Origin: Amnibacterium setariae
Lineage (GTDB): Bacteria; Actinomycetota; Actinomycetes; Actinomycetales; Microbacteriaceae
Direction: 5' to 3'
DNA: 64,000 bases
NCBI RefSeq assembly: GCF_003581425.1
Contig: NZ_QXTG01000002.1
Span: forward strand, 682,001 to 746,000
The first letter of the stretch is position 1, and each line of letters begins with the position of its first letter. The notes beneath the pieces were generated by a model. That model saw nothing but the letters and a program-made list of their open reading frames with translations. It searched no databases and was not told the origin of the DNA. A program made the position numbers and the translations under genes. Of this stretch, positions 39,581-49,580 are shown one piece after another.

Positions 39581-39814
39581 ATGACCCGCGCGAACGACCA
39601 CAGCGGCCTCGACTCCCTGGAGTCGCAGTTCTCGCTCACCGCGCTGGACCGCTGCGACAGCTGCGGTGCTCAGGCGTACATCCGCGTGCAGCTCGACAGC
39701 GGCGAGCTGCTGTTCTGCGCCCACCACGGCAAGAAGTACGAGGAGAAGCTCTCGGGCATCGCCCAGAGCTGGCACGACGAGTCCAGCCGGCTCCTGCAGG
39801 AGTCGAAGGCCTGA
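39581..39814 (+). CDS. DUF7455 small zinc-ribbon protein
   Basis: 77 residues from ATG 39581, preceded by AGAGGAGG at the right distance. The core RCDSCGAQAYIRVQLDSGELLFCAHH has two Cys of a CxxC and a C-x2-H pair, a probable zinc site. It matches the actinobacterial DUF7455 family, which is often found near sigA or a topoisomerase gene; no function is known. A candidate TTGAAA -35 lies at 39523-39528 with a poor -10. It is divergent from parE and ends before a strong hairpin shared with the convergent gatD-like gene. Confidence 0.88.
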   Translation: MTRANDHSGLDSLESQFSLTALDRCDSCGAQAYIRVQLDSGELLFCAHHGKKYEEKLSGIAQSWHDESSRLLQESKA

Positions 39815-39834
39815 GGCCTTCCCACCCGCTCCAC

Positions 39835-39872
39835 GAAGGGCCCGGGACCGCGTTCGCGCGCCCGGGCCCTTC
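39835..39872. terminator. Bidirectional terminator between the DUF7455 and gatD-like genes
   Basis: GAAGGGCCCGGG pairs with CCCGGGCCCTTC around a 14-base loop between convergent genes. Confidence 0.85.
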
Positions 39873-39884
39873 GCGTCCCCGCGA

Positions 39885-40610
39885 TCAGGCGGAGGCGAGG
39901 AGCGCGGTGCGGATGCGCGCCGCGGCCGCGTCGGCGGCTGCGGCGGTCTCCCCGCGCACCGAGACCGTTCCGCCGAGGGCGCCGGCGAGGATCGCGTCCG
40001 CGAGCGCCGGGTTCTTCGCGAGCACCGGGCCGTGCATCCGCGTGCCGACGATGGAGCCGTGGCGCACGCCGTCCGCGCCCCGCCCGTCGCCGATCCCCCG
40101 CCACACGGCGCCGAGCGCCTCGACGCCCGCGTCGAGCACGAGCCCCCGCGAGTGGTTCTCGTAGCCGACGAGGTCGCCCTCCGCCGCCCGGACGACGAGG
40201 TCCCCCGCCGCACGGGAGGGCAGGGGCTCCGCGACCGCGGGCACCAGCCCGAGGCCGTCGAGCCGGCCCTCGGGCAGCACGATGCCGCGGCTCAGCGCCT
40301 CGAGGCCGGTCCCGACCGCGAGCACCGGCACGCCGTCCTCGATCCAGCCCTCGAGGTCGTCCTGCACCTCGCGCAGCGCCTCGAGGAGCCGCGGCAGCAC
40401 CGGGTCGGTCGTCGAGCCGAGCACGACGGCGATCGGCGTCGAGGTCGGCGCCTCCCCCGCCGCGAGCCGCTCCACGGCGACGTCGAGGTGGCCGGCCCAG
40501 CCCGCCCGACGCGCGAGCACGAGCGCGTTCTGGGCGTCGCCGTTCACGTCGGTGAGCTCCGGGAAGAGCGCCAGCACCCCGCGCGGCCCCGAGGTCGTCG
40601 ACGGGGTCAT
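39885..40610 (-). CDS. GatD-like glutamine amidotransferase family protein lacking the catalytic cysteine
   Basis: 241 residues in the class I (CobB/CobQ-like) amidotransferase fold, paired with a MurT-like ligase. In the known MurT/GatD complex, GatD releases ammonia from glutamine using a Cys (C94 in S. aureus, in an AxCGGYQ-type elbow) and a His. Here the elbow is LAVGTGLEALSRG: glycine G100 replaces Cys, and the whole protein contains no cysteine. The His is kept in TRMHGPVLAKNP (H193). ATG 40610 overlaps the murT-like stop (ATGA). It is therefore unlikely to be a glutaminase. It could be a structural partner, or it could bind another amine donor. The family call is firm; loss of activity is inferred from the residue. 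Confidence 0.85.
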   Translation of the reverse strand: MTPSTTSGPRGVLALFPELTDVNGDAQNALVLARRAGWAGHLDVAVERLAAGEAPTSTPIAVVLGSTTDPVLPRLLEALREVQDDLEGWIEDGVPVLAVGTGLEALSRGIVLPEGRLDGLGLVPAVAEPLPSRAAGDLVVRAAEGDLVGYENHSRGLVLDAGVEALGAVWRGIGDGRGADGVRHGSIVGTRMHGPVLAKNPALADAILAGALGGTVSVRGETAAAADAAAARIRTALLASA

Positions 40611-41844
40611 CCGGCGAGCCCCAGGTGGCTGCGGGTGCGGCGCATGGAATCGGCAGTGAACACGATCGTCTTGATCCCCCGGTCGGGCTCGGGCAGGGCG
40701 AGGAAGTCGTCGAGGGCGCGCCCGAGGTCGGGCTCGATCCGGTCGACCGCGACGCCCTGGTAGAGCAGCTGCAGGGCGACCTCGTCGGCCTTCGAGCCGG
40801 ACACGATGCGGGCGCGACCGATCCGCGCGGTGTCGGCCGGCCAGAAGTAGGAGGGGTCCCGCACGTCGGACCCCATGGCGACGAGCACCTGGTCGAGCCC
40901 CTCGTCGAGCTCGTCGACGTTGAGCTGGAGGCTCGCGGTGTTCTGCACGAGCACGAACTCCACCTGCCGGCCCCGCACGGTGACGACCTCGCCGCGGCCG
41001 AACACGGGCGACATCGCGTCGAGCGCGGCGACGGCGGTCCGGGCGTCGAAGGCCGTGCCGAGCAGCTGCTCCGCCGCGGCGAGCGCGCCGGCGGCGTCGA
41101 CCGCGTAGTGGACGCCCTTCGCGGGCAGCCGGACGGCCAGCGCCTCCCCGCGCACCTCGATCCGCGCCTGCCGGCCCCGGACGTCGACGACGCGGGTGCC
41201 GGTCTCGAGCCGCTCCGGCGCCGTCGCGGCGTAGCCGAGCCCGCGCGGCGCGGCCGCGAGGACGTCGACGCTCACGCCGAACGGCACCACCGCCGCCTTC
41301 GGCGCCAGCGCCGTCAGCAGCGCGTCGTCGCCGTTCAGCACCACCGCGTCCGAGGCGCGCGCCGCGATGCGAGCGAGCATCGCCTGCACCTGCTGCGCGT
41401 CGTGGAAGCGGTCGATCTGGTCCGTCATCACGTTGGTCAGGAGCACGAGGCGGGCGCGGAAGCGCTCGGCGAGGCGGGCGCCGTGGCCCTCGTCCATCTC
41501 GAGCACCGCGAGGTCCGCGTCGATGCGGCCGGTGATCGAGGCGCGCTCGAGCAGCGCGGACGTCAGCCCCTGGGTGATGTTCGCGGTCGACGGGTTCGTG
41601 AAGACCCGCTTCCCGTGCGCCGCGAGGATCGCGACGAGCATCTTCGTCGTCGTCGACTTGCCGGCCGACCCCGAGACGACGACGAGCCCCTCCGGGAAGG
41701 AGGAGAGCACGTCGCCGAGGAAGCCGGGCGCGACGCGGTTGACCACGAGGCCCGGCACCGCCGAGCCGCCGCCCGCCTTCCGCAGGCGGGCGGCAAGCCG
41801 AACGCCCCGGCCGAGGAGCACGGCCGGGGCGTAACGGGGAGAAC

Positions 41845-41848
<4 letters not shown>
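40607..41848 (-). CDS. MurT-like Mur ligase family protein without the zinc ribbon
   Basis: 413 residues. The Mur ligase central domain has the P-loop [12 protein letters not shown] (60-70), [17 protein letters not shown] and [13 protein letters not shown]-terminal DUF1727 (MurT_C) region covers about 295-410, including [13 protein letters not shown] with the conserved Asp. Known MurT proteins have a Cys4 zinc ribbon inserted in the central domain; here that stretch (about 190-240) has none, and the protein has no cysteine at all. The usual KNPxG in the C-terminal domain reads QNTAS (302-306). GTG 41848 overlaps the sigA stop (GTGA). Canonical MurT amidates lipid II D-Glu; whether this one does is doubtful. 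Confidence 0.85.
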
Positions 41849-43167
<1,319 letters not shown>

Positions 43168-43306
43168 GTGGCCCCCTCAGGACGGTGCGCCGGTGTCGGC
43201 GCCGGGCGGTGATGTTCGGGTTCGGGCCGCCCTCCCCGACGGGCGACAGCGTGCTCAACGGCGGCGGGACCACCGGCATTCCCGCTCGCGCCCCGGCAGA
43301 CCTACA

Positions 43307-43312
43307 ATTGTA
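43307..43312 (-). promoter_or_regulatory. Candidate -10 element for sigA
   Basis: TACAAT with an upstream TGT on the minus strand, within a short AT-rich palindrome (TACAATTGTA), the only AT-rich patch in the gap between sigA and the MFS gene. The -35 is not clear. The leader would be about 135 bases long. Confidence 0.45.
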
Positions 43313-43318
43313 CACGCC

Positions 43319-44662
43319 TCACGGCGTGTCGGAGGAACCCGTCCCCGTCCTGCGCGCGGCGGACCTCGAGCGGACCGCCCGCCAGAGCGGGCCGACGCGC
43401 ACGCCCTCGTCCCGCAGCAGGTCGCGGCGGGCCAGCCGACGGGTCAGCAGGAACGCGATCGTGCCGCCGCCGACGATCGCGTACTGCACCGAGAGCGCCG
43501 TCTTGAAGGCCGCGAGCGAGTAGAGCGGCGCCCCGGTGGAGCCGTGCTGGGCGTCGAGCAGCACCCCGATCAGGAACATCATCGTGAAGCTCGCGGTGAA
43601 GCCGCCGACGTTGACGAAGCCGCTCGCGCCGCCCAGGCCCTCGGGCGCGTTGTAGGTGCGGGCGTAGTCGAAGCCGATCTGCGACCCGGGGCCGCCGACG
43701 CCGAGCGCGACGACGAGCAGCACGAGCAGGACCAGCGGCGGGCGCCCCGGCCAGGCGAGCACGAGCGTCCAGGCGACGCCGAGCCCGAGCACGATCGTCA
43801 GCACGAGGTTCGAGCGGCGCAGGGGGAACCGGCCGGTCAGGCTGCCGAGCAGCGGCCCGATCAGGAAGCCGGCGAGCACCTGCACGGTCAGCAGCGCCGA
43901 CGCCTCCTGCCGCGGCAGCCCGACCGCGGAGACGAGGAAGGGGTAGCCCCAGAGCAGCGCGAAGACGACGCCGCTCGACTGCGTCACGAAGTGCGCCCAG
44001 AACCCGAGGCGGGTGCCCCGCGTCCCGATCGCCGTACGCAGGCCGCGGAGCGCGCTCCGGAGGTCGACGGGGCCCACGCGCGCACCCGCGGGCGAGTCGA
44101 CGAGGAGCACGAGCACGACGACGAGCGCCAGGCCGGAGAGGCCGGCGGCGCCGAGGAATGCGCCGGTCCAACCCGCGACGCCGAGGACGGCCGCGAAGGG
44201 CACGGCGGACAGCACCTGGCCGAGCTGCCCGAGGTTGCCGAGCCACTGGCTCAGCACGGGCACCCGGCGGGGCGGGAACCAGGCGTTGACGAGCCGCAGC
44301 GCGGCGACGAACGTCGTGGCGTCGCCCGCGCCGACGAGCATGCGGCCGAGGACCGCGGCCGGCAGCGTCGCCGACGCGGCGACGGTGAGCTGCCCGGCGA
44401 TCATGAGCGCGGCGCCGACGGCGATCACCGCCTTCGGACCGAAGCGGTCGACGAGCACCCCGACGGGGATCTGCAGGAGCGCGTAGACGAGCAGCTGGAC
44501 GACGCCGAGGCTCGACAGCGCCGCCGCGGAGACGTCGAAGCGGTCGGCGGCCGCGACGGCGGCGACGCCGAGGGTGCTCCGCTGCGTGACGGCGCAGAGG
44601 TACGCGAAGACCGCGCCCGCGAGGACGAGCCGGGCGCGACGGCCGGGTGCGGCCGCGCTCAC
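43319..44662 (-). CDS. MFS transporter
   Basis: 447 residues with about 12 membrane segments. The loop 2-3 signature reads GVLVDRFGPKAVIAVG, and the central cytoplasmic loop around 200-215 includes RGLRTAIGTRGTRLG. The motif GRMLVGAGDATTFVAALRLVNAWFPPRR resembles the antiporter-type MFS group. Substrate unknown. GTG 44662 overlaps the PAC2 gene stop by four bases, so the two are cotranscribed. It ends just before the sigA promoter region. Confidence 0.88.
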   Translation of the reverse strand: MSAAAPGRRARLVLAGAVFAYLCAVTQRSTLGVAAVAAADRFDVSAAALSSLGVVQLLVYALLQIPVGVLVDRFGPKAVIAVGAALMIAGQLTVAASATLPAAVLGRMLVGAGDATTFVAALRLVNAWFPPRRVPVLSQWLGNLGQLGQVLSAVPFAAVLGVAGWTGAFLGAAGLSGLALVVVLVLLVDSPAGARVGPVDLRSALRGLRTAIGTRGTRLGFWAHFVTQSSGVVFALLWGYPFLVSAVGLPRQEASALLTVQVLAGFLIGPLLGSLTGRFPLRRSNLVLTIVLGLGVAWTLVLAWPGRPPLVLLVLLVVALGVGGPGSQIGFDYARTYNAPEGLGGASGFVNVGGFTASFTMMFLIGVLLDAQHGSTGAPLYSLAAFKTALSVQYAIVGGGTIAFLLTRRLARRDLLRDEGVRVGPLWRAVRSRSAARRTGTGSSDTP

Positions 44663-45576
44663 GCCTCGTCGTCGTCGGCGCGCCGGATGGCGAGGAACTT
44701 CTCCAGCTCCGCGGCGAGCTCGTCCGCGGTGGGGACCTCGCCCTCGTCGTCCGTCAGCGGCGACCGCACGGGGTTGCCCTGCATGTAGGCGTCGTGCCGC
44801 TGCTCGAGCGTGCGCACGAGGTTCGCGAGCTCCTCGTTGCCGGCGACCTGCTCGTCGACCCGGGCGAGGAAGTCGCGCGCGCGGTCCCGCACCGGGTCGA
44901 TCGGGAACAGCAGGCCGGTCGCCGCGGATACGGCCTCCAGCCCCTTCGAGACCGCGGTCGGCAGCTCGGTGTCCGCGAGGTAGTGGGGCACGAGGAGGAC
45001 GAACTCCGCGACGTCGCGCCCGAGCTCCGCGAGGCGGAACTCGACGAGGTGCAGCACGTTCGATGGCGCCCGGGTCGTCGGCCGCCAGGCGCTCATCGTG
45101 TCGATGAGGTCCTGGCGCGTGCCGCCCACCGTGACCTGCATGGGCCGGGTGTGCGGCACCGGCATCGGGATGCCCTGCAGCCAGACGGTCGTCGTGACGC
45201 CGAAGCGGTCGATCAGGCCGAGGACCGCGGCCGCGAAGCGGTTCCACTGGAAGTCCGGCTCGTACCCGGTCAGCAGCAGGAACGGCCGCCCGATCTCGTC
45301 GCGGCAGAGGCTGAGCACGAGGGAGGCGGGCGTGTACGAGGCGATGTGGTCCTCGTGGAACTCGATGACCGGGCGGCGGGCGCGGTAGTCGAGCAGCTCG
45401 TCGTCGTCGAAGACCGCGACGGGGACCGGCGACACGGTGTCCGAGAAGTACTCCCCGAGCTGCTGCACGGCCGCCCCGGCGTCCGCGAAGCCGGTCAGCC
45501 CGGCGACGAGCGGCAGGCCCTGCGGCACGTCCGCCGCCTCCGGCGTGAGCTCGTACAGGTCCTCCGGCTCGCGCAT
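44659..45576 (-). CDS. PAC2 family protein (proteasome assembly chaperone-like)
   Basis: 305 residues. The PAC2 fold is recognisable from LPLVAGLTGFADAGAAVQQLGEYF near the start, VIEFHEDHIASYTPASLVLSLC, RPFLLLTGYEPDFQWNRFA, the GIPMPVPHTRP loop, and a C-terminal coiled helix (ELANLVRTLEQRHDAYMQ) ending in an acidic tail. Actinobacterial PAC2 proteins are related to archaeal and eukaryotic proteasome chaperones, but the direct role here is unknown. No proteasome genes are in the window. It diverges from the hypothetical gene at 45670 across about 90 bases. Confidence 0.9.
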   Translation of the reverse strand: MREPEDLYELTPEAADVPQGLPLVAGLTGFADAGAAVQQLGEYFSDTVSPVPVAVFDDDELLDYRARRPVIEFHEDHIASYTPASLVLSLCRDEIGRPFLLLTGYEPDFQWNRFAAAVLGLIDRFGVTTTVWLQGIPMPVPHTRPMQVTVGGTRQDLIDTMSAWRPTTRAPSNVLHLVEFRLAELGRDVAEFVLLVPHYLADTELPTAVSKGLEAVSAATGLLFPIDPVRDRARDFLARVDEQVAGNEELANLVRTLEQRHDAYMQGNPVRSPLTDDEGEVPTADELAAELEKFLAIRRADDDEA

Positions 45577-45669
45577 CGGTCGATCCTACCGAGCCGGGGG
45601 GACGCCGCCGGGCGATGCCGACCCCCGCTCGACCGGCGTCCCGGCGGCCGCCGGTGCCAGGGTGTGCGG

Positions 45670-46542
45670 ATGGTGCAGCACGCCGACGCGGCGGCCGTCG
45701 CGGGACGGCTCCGGCAGGCCTGGAGCCGATCCGGCGCCGTGACCGAGGGCTTCCGCTTCCGCGACGCCGAGGTCGAGGTCGACGGGGTGATCCGGGTCGC
45801 GTTCGACTGGCGCCGCGACCCGCAGCGCTACGCCGTGCGCATCCCCTTCCCCGGCTGGATCCGCGACGCGATCGGTGACGGGTTCACGGCGCGCGAGGCC
45901 GTCGACGAGCTCTCCCTCCGGCTGATGGAGGAGCTCGACACGGGCTTCGTGTCCCGGGCCGCGCGCACGCCCGACGGCGACGTCGTGCTGCTCGAGGACC
46001 GCGCCCCGCGACGCACCGGGTGGTGCGTCGGCGACGTGCCGCTCGAGCAGTCGGCCTCGGCACGGGAGCGCGCGCTCGAGCAGGCGCGTCGGACGGGCCG
46101 CTCGACCGTCGTCGTGGCCGGTCGCGACGCCGACGACCTCGAGCCGGTCGCGGACCCGGGTCGGCACCTCGACGACGACGGTCTCGACGGGAGCGCCGGT
46201 CGCGCGGCGGTGCGGGCCGGGGACCTGATCGCGTGGCTGCAGCTCGACCGCGGCGACCTCGCGTCGCGGTTCGTCGGGCAGGCGGTGGTGACGCGGCTCG
46301 ACGGCTCGACGGCCCGCGTGGCGCTGCTGGAGCTGCGGACGTCGGACCCCGCAGCGGCCGAGGACCTCGCGATCGCGGCGTGCCGCCGCGCCGTCGAGGC
46401 GGGAGCGCAGCGCATCGAGGCGCCGCGCGACCTCGACCTGCTCCTCGACCTCGGCTTCCGCGCCGAGGGCGAGGTGCTCGCTGCCCGGTACGACGAGGTG
46501 CGCCCGCCGGAGCCGTGCGGGCGCTCGGGCGCGCCTGCCTAG
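45670..46542 (+). CDS. Hypothetical protein with a GNAT-like C-terminal region
   Basis: 290 residues from ATG 45670. The N-terminal half (RFRDAEVEVDGVIRVAFDW, YAVRIPFPGWIRDAIG, MEELDTGFVSRAART) reads as a beta-rich domain I do not recognise. The C-terminal half (about 200-280), VGQAVVTRLDGSTARVALLELRTSDPAAAEDLAIAACRRAVEAGAQRIEAP and DLGFRAEGEVLAARY, resembles the alpha/beta pattern of an N-acetyltransferase ending in the GFR-type motif. It is 9 bases upstream of pepA and may be cotranscribed. No function is assigned. Confidence 0.75.
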   Translation: MVQHADAAAVAGRLRQAWSRSGAVTEGFRFRDAEVEVDGVIRVAFDWRRDPQRYAVRIPFPGWIRDAIGDGFTAREAVDELSLRLMEELDTGFVSRAARTPDGDVVLLEDRAPRRTGWCVGDVPLEQSASARERALEQARRTGRSTVVVAGRDADDLEPVADPGRHLDDDGLDGSAGRAAVRAGDLIAWLQLDRGDLASRFVGQAVVTRLDGSTARVALLELRTSDPAAAEDLAIAACRRAVEAGAQRIEAPRDLDLLLDLGFRAEGEVLAARYDEVRPPEPCGRSGAPA

Positions 46543-46551
46543 GCTCCCCGC

Positions 46552-48054
46552 ATGGCCTCCCCCGAACTCCTCGTCTCCGCCGCCGCGCCCGCCGACGCGG
46601 CGGCCGACGTCCTCGTCGTGCCGGTCCGCAGCGCGGAGGGCGGCGCCGAGACCGTCGGCGTCGACCTCGGGCTCGACCTCGCCGCGATCGGCGTGATGGG
46701 CGCCGTGGGCGACGCGGTGCGCCTGCCGGGCACCGGCGTCGCCGCCGGCTCGGTCCTGCTGATCGGCGTCGGCAAGGCCCTCGACGCCGACGGGCTCCGC
46801 GCCGCCGCCGCGAACGCGGTCCGTCGCCTCGCCGGGGTCGGGACCGTCGCGCTGGCCCTCCCGACCGAGGACGACGAGGGGCTCGCCGCGGTGCTCGAGG
46901 GCGCGGCCCTCGGCGCGTACGCCTACACCGCCTACCGCGAGAAGAGCCTCGCCGGCCAGAAGCCGCCGGTGGAGCGCGTGATCGTGCTCGGCGCCGCCGA
47001 GGCGGAGGCCGCCGTCCGCCGCGCGACCGTGCTGGCCGACGCCGTCGCGCTCGTCAAGGACCTCGTGAACGCGCCGCCGAACGACCAGCCGCCGGCCGTG
47101 CTCGCGGACCGCGCCGTGCAGGCCGCCGAGGAGGCCGGCGCGATCGCCCGGGTCTGGGACGAGGCCGCGCTGGAGGAGGGCGGCTTCGGCGGCATCCTCG
47201 GCGTCGGCGCCGGCTCGGTGCGCCCGCCGCGCCTGGTCCGCGTCGGGTGGGAGCCCGACTCCCCCGCCGCCTCGGTCGCGCTCGTCGGCAAGGGCATCAC
47301 CTTCGACTCGGGCGGCCTGTCGCTGAAGCCCGGCGCGTCCATGGTCGGCATGAAGTACGACATGACCGGCGCCGCGACCGTGCTCGCCGTCGTGACCGCG
47401 GCCGCTCGCCTGCGCCTCCCGATCGCGGTGACGGCGTGGCTGTGCATCGCCGAGAACCTCCCGTCCGGCAGCGCGATCCGCCCGAACGACGTGCTGCGCA
47501 TCCGCGGCGGCCGCACCGTCGAGGTGCTGAACACCGACGCGGAGGGGCGACTCGTCATGGCGGACGGTCTCGTGATCGCCGGCGAGGAGCACCCCGACGC
47601 GATCCTCGACGTCGCGACGCTCACCGGCGCCGTCATCAGCGCGCTCGGCACCCGGTACTCGGGGGCGATGGGCGACGACGACCTCGTCGCCCGCACCCGG
47701 GCCGCCGCCGAGCGCGCCGGCGAGCTGCTCTGGCACCTCCCGCTGCCCGAGGAGCTGCGGGCCGTCCTCAGCTCCGACGTCGCCGACATCGCGAACGTGA
47801 AGATCGGCAGCACCGCGGGCGGCGCGCTCGTCGCGGGTCAGTTCCTCAAGGAGTTCGTGCCCGAGCGCGAGGACGGCTCGCCCGTCCCGTGGGTGCACCT
47901 CGACATCGCCGGCACGGCCGAGAACAAGGGCGCCGCCTACGGCGCGACAGGCTCGGGCCCCACCGGCGTGATGGTCCGGACGCTGCTCGCGCTGCTCGAG
48001 GACATGGCCTCGACGGGGGCGGCGCCGAGCCTTCCCCGACGCGGCGGGGAGTAG
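46552..48054 (+). CDS. pepA: Leucyl aminopeptidase (M17)
   Basis: 500 residues, cytosolic metallo-exopeptidase removing N-terminal residues. After a variable N-terminal domain (1-160) comes DLVNAPPNDQPP. The two-metal active site follows: VGKGITFDSGGLSLKPG (Lys and Asp), MKYDMTGAATVL (Asp), and the M17 signature NTDAEGRLVMADGL (Asp and Glu). The C-terminal VPWVHLDIAGTAENKG and TGVMVRTLLALLED complete the domain. ATG 46552. It lies directly upstream of lpdA with a 101-base gap. Confidence 0.96.
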   Translation: MASPELLVSAAAPADAAADVLVVPVRSAEGGAETVGVDLGLDLAAIGVMGAVGDAVRLPGTGVAAGSVLLIGVGKALDADGLRAAAANAVRRLAGVGTVALALPTEDDEGLAAVLEGAALGAYAYTAYREKSLAGQKPPVERVIVLGAAEAEAAVRRATVLADAVALVKDLVNAPPNDQPPAVLADRAVQAAEEAGAIARVWDEAALEEGGFGGILGVGAGSVRPPRLVRVGWEPDSPAASVALVGKGITFDSGGLSLKPGASMVGMKYDMTGAATVLAVVTAAARLRLPIAVTAWLCIAENLPSGSAIRPNDVLRIRGGRTVEVLNTDAEGRLVMADGLVIAGEEHPDAILDVATLTGAVISALGTRYSGAMGDDDLVARTRAAAERAGELLWHLPLPEELRAVLSSDVADIANVKIGSTAGGALVAGQFLKEFVPEREDGSPVPWVHLDIAGTAENKGAAYGATGSGPTGVMVRTLLALLEDMASTGAAPSLPRRGGE

Positions 48055-48155
48055 GGTTCCAGGGGCGCTCCGGGCGGGGCTCCGCTGCCTCCGACACGAT
48101 CGGCGGGGCGGTCCTGCGCGGTCGTCCGAACGACCAGAACGGGAGAACCGACGAC

Positions 48156-49529
48156 GTGCCTGACCAGTCCTTCGACCTCGTCATCCTCGGCGGCGGGAGC
48201 GGCGGCTACGCCGCCGCGCTGCGGGCAGCGGAACTCGGCATGTCGGTCGCGGTGATCGAGAAGGACAAGGTCGGCGGGACCTGCCTCCACCGCGGCTGCA
48301 TCCCGACCAAGGCCCTCCTCCACGCCGCGGAGGTCGCCGACGCGGCGCACGACGCCGAGCACTACGGCATCCGCGCGACCTTCGACTCCGTCGACATCGC
48401 GGGCGTCACCGCCTACCGCACCGGCATCGTCGCCAAGAAGTTCAAGGGCCTGCAGTCGCTGCTCAAGGCGCGCGGCGTGACCACGATCGACGGGTACGGC
48501 CACCTCGCCTCCGCGACGCAGGTGCACGTCGGCGACTCGACGATCACCGGCAAGAAGATCGTCCTCGCGACCGGGTCCTACTCCCGCTCCCTGCCGGGCC
48601 TCGAGCTCGGCGGCCGGGTCATCGACTCGGAGAAGGCGCTCGACCTCGACTTCGTGCCGAAGAAGGTCGCCGTGCTCGGCGGCGGCGTCATCGGCGTCGA
48701 GTTCGCGAGCGTCTGGAAGTCCTTCGGCGCCGACGTCACGATCATCGAGGCGCTGCCCCACCTCATCCCGAACGAGGAGGAGGTGCTGTCGAAGGCGCTC
48801 GAGCGCGCGTTCCGCCGCCGCGGCATCCAGTACTCCCTCGGCGTGCGGTTCCAGTCGGTCACGCAGAACGACTCCGGCGTCGTCGTGACGCTCGAGGACG
48901 GCAAGACGATCGAGGCCGAGCTGCTGCTCGTCGCCGTCGGCCGCGGCCCGGCCACGGCCGGCAACGGGTTCGAGGAGGCCGGCGTCGCGATCGACCGCGG
49001 CTTCGTCACCGTGAACGACCGGCTCGAGACCTCGCTGCCCGGCGTCTACGCGGTCGGCGACATCGTCTTCGGCCTGCAGCTCGCGCACCGCAGCTTCCAG
49101 CAGGGCATCTTCGTCGCGGAGGAGATCGCGGGCCTCAACCCGGCGATCGTCTCCGACGTGAACATCCCGCGCATCACGTACTCGGAGCCGGAGGTCGCGT
49201 CGGTCGGCCTCACCGAGGCGAAGGCGGTCGAGCAGTACGGCCGCGACGCGGTCGTCGCCTACGACTACAGCCTCGCCGGCAACGCCCGCAGCGAGATCAT
49301 CGGCACCACGGGCTCGATCAAGGTCGTCCGCGTGAAGGACGGGCCCGTCGTCGGCGTGCACGGGATCGGCTCCCGCGTCGGCGAGCTGATCGGCGAGGCG
49401 CAGCTCGTCGTGAACTGGGAGGCGTACCCCGAGGACGTCGCGCCCTACCTCCACGGGCACCCGACGCAGTACGAGGCCCTCGGCGAGGCGTTCCTCGCGC
49501 TCGCCGGCAAGCCGCTCCACGCCCTCTGA
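48156..49529 (+). CDS. lpdA: Dihydrolipoyl dehydrogenase (E3)
   Basis: Flavoprotein that reoxidises lipoamide in 2-oxo acid dehydrogenase complexes, 457 residues. The FAD-binding motif is ILGGGSGGYAAALRAAELG. The redox disulfide is GGTCLHRGCIPTKAL (Cys pair near 44 and 49). The NAD-binding motif is VLGGGVIGVEFASVW, the second FAD contact is GVYAVGDI, and the active-site dimer motif HGHPTQYEALGEAF is near the C-terminus. GTG 48156 gives the family N-terminus. It is followed 51 bases later by sucB on the same strand. Confidence 0.96.
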   Translation: MPDQSFDLVILGGGSGGYAAALRAAELGMSVAVIEKDKVGGTCLHRGCIPTKALLHAAEVADAAHDAEHYGIRATFDSVDIAGVTAYRTGIVAKKFKGLQSLLKARGVTTIDGYGHLASATQVHVGDSTITGKKIVLATGSYSRSLPGLELGGRVIDSEKALDLDFVPKKVAVLGGGVIGVEFASVWKSFGADVTIIEALPHLIPNEEEVLSKALERAFRRRGIQYSLGVRFQSVTQNDSGVVVTLEDGKTIEAELLLVAVGRGPATAGNGFEEAGVAIDRGFVTVNDRLETSLPGVYAVGDIVFGLQLAHRSFQQGIFVAEEIAGLNPAIVSDVNIPRITYSEPEVASVGLTEAKAVEQYGRDAVVAYDYSLAGNARSEIIGTTGSIKVVRVKDGPVVGVHGIGSRVGELIGEAQLVVNWEAYPEDVAPYLHGHPTQYEALGEAFLALAGKPLHAL

Positions 49530-49580
49530 CCGCACGCACCACGTCCGACGGCACCGCCGCCGCCCGAAAGGAACCATCCG

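Noticed and set aside
43301-43313. Palindrome TACAATTGTA as a repressor operator
   Set aside because: It is short, is the only AT-rich patch in the gap, and is explained by a -10 element of sigA; no second half-site spacing points to a regulator.
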